Part shown: positions 12,248 through 12,394 of the stretch, piece by piece
How positions within the stretch are numbered: the first letter of the stretch is position 1
Layout: every line of letters begins with the position of its first letter
Origin: Oscillospiraceae bacterium
Lineage (GTDB): Bacteria > Bacillota > Clostridia > Oscillospirales > Ruminococcaceae
Direction: 5' to 3'
Length of the DNA: 12,394 bases
Assembly: GCA_022511485.1 (NCBI GenBank)
Contig: JAFLUJ010000064.1
Coordinates: forward strand, 1 to 12,394
The notes under the pieces: generated by a model
What the model was told of the DNA's origin: nothing
What the model saw: the letters and a program-made list of their open reading frames with translations, nothing else
Databases searched by the model: none
Translations under genes and position numbers: made by a program

Positions 12248-12394
12248 CAATTTTGCGCTTTTGCGCAAAATTGTCTAGCTGGTCGAGCTGAGCCCAGCTC
12301 GCGGGGTCGAGGGGCGAGCAGCCCCTTGTCTTCGCGACCCAGAGCGCGAAACTCCTTTTGCTCTAAAACGGAGAGTGGGGTGAGAAACGCGACA
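12248..12394. repeat. GC-rich hairpin-dense element at the right edge
   Basis: After 180 bases of AT-rich DNA upstream of prfB, composition changes sharply. The element opens with CAATTTTGCGC (12248-12258) and GCGCAAAATTG (12263-12273) around TTTT. Next is CGAGCTG/CAGCTCG (12284-12290, 12295-12301), then GGGTCG/CGACCC (12304-12309, 12335-12340) enclosing AGGGGC/GCCCCT (12310-12315, 12321-12326), and AGAGC/GCTCT (12341-12345, 12360-12364). It runs off the window. One plus-strand frame stays open from 12230 to the end without any ATG, Arg/Ser-rich and unlike a gene. A dispersed intergenic repeat or structured RNA is most likely. Confidence 0.55.

Noticed and set aside
12230..12394. Coding region running off the right edge
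   Set aside because: The frame is open but has no start codon or ribosome site, and the DNA is dominated by hairpins; treated as a structured element.

Overview
The window looks like the chromosome of a Gram-positive gut-type Clostridia, most like a Ruminococcus (Oscillospiraceae). The reasons are AT-rich intergenic DNA, strong AGGAGG-type ribosome binding sites, textbook sigma-A promoters with 17-base spacers, and a secreted protein with a Thr/Glu/Ala-rich linker of the TTEATTEA kind common in ruminococci. The genus is an inference; the low-GC Firmicute character is visible in the sequence. I see no tRNA, rRNA, CRISPR array, insertion sequence or prophage gene.

Left part (1-3850). Three back-to-back palindromes (39-110) precede a complete type II toxin-antitoxin operon, yefM-yoeB (147-651). 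A hairpin at 658-690 separates it from a convergent 980-residue gene (706-3648, minus) that fuses an acyltransferase-3 membrane domain, a CapA-type metallophosphatase-like domain and a C-terminal SGNH hydrolase. It is probably a cell-envelope polymer or glycan modifying enzyme.

Middle (3850-7505). A promoter divergent from that gene drives a PH-domain protein and an FkbM-type methyltransferase as a tight pair, perhaps continuing into a two-TM protein of unknown function (5385-5990). Asparaginyl-tRNA synthetase (asnS, 6120-7505) follows.

Right-middle (7506-10200). A consensus promoter (TTGACA-17-TATAAT) drives a protein with a histone-H1-like Lys/Ala-rich tail, an AT-hook and an SCP2-like C-terminal domain, closed by a strong terminator at 8423-8465. 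Next comes an Sfp-type phosphopantetheinyl transferase whose 3' end overlaps a convergent gene for a secreted, membrane-anchored protein. The latter's likely terminator lies inside the transferase gene. A 65-residue unknown protein (10003-10200) ends on a TTAA that is the stop codon on both strands.

Right part (10197-12394). A minus-strand operon of release factor 2 (prfB, with no programmed frameshift) and a TtcA-like tRNA thiolase lies next to 10003-10200. Beyond its promoter, the edge of the window holds a GC-rich, hairpin-dense element (12248-12394) unlike the surrounding DNA.

The best candidates for something undescribed are the three-domain envelope enzyme, the H1-tail/SCP2 fusion, and the hairpin arrays at both edges.
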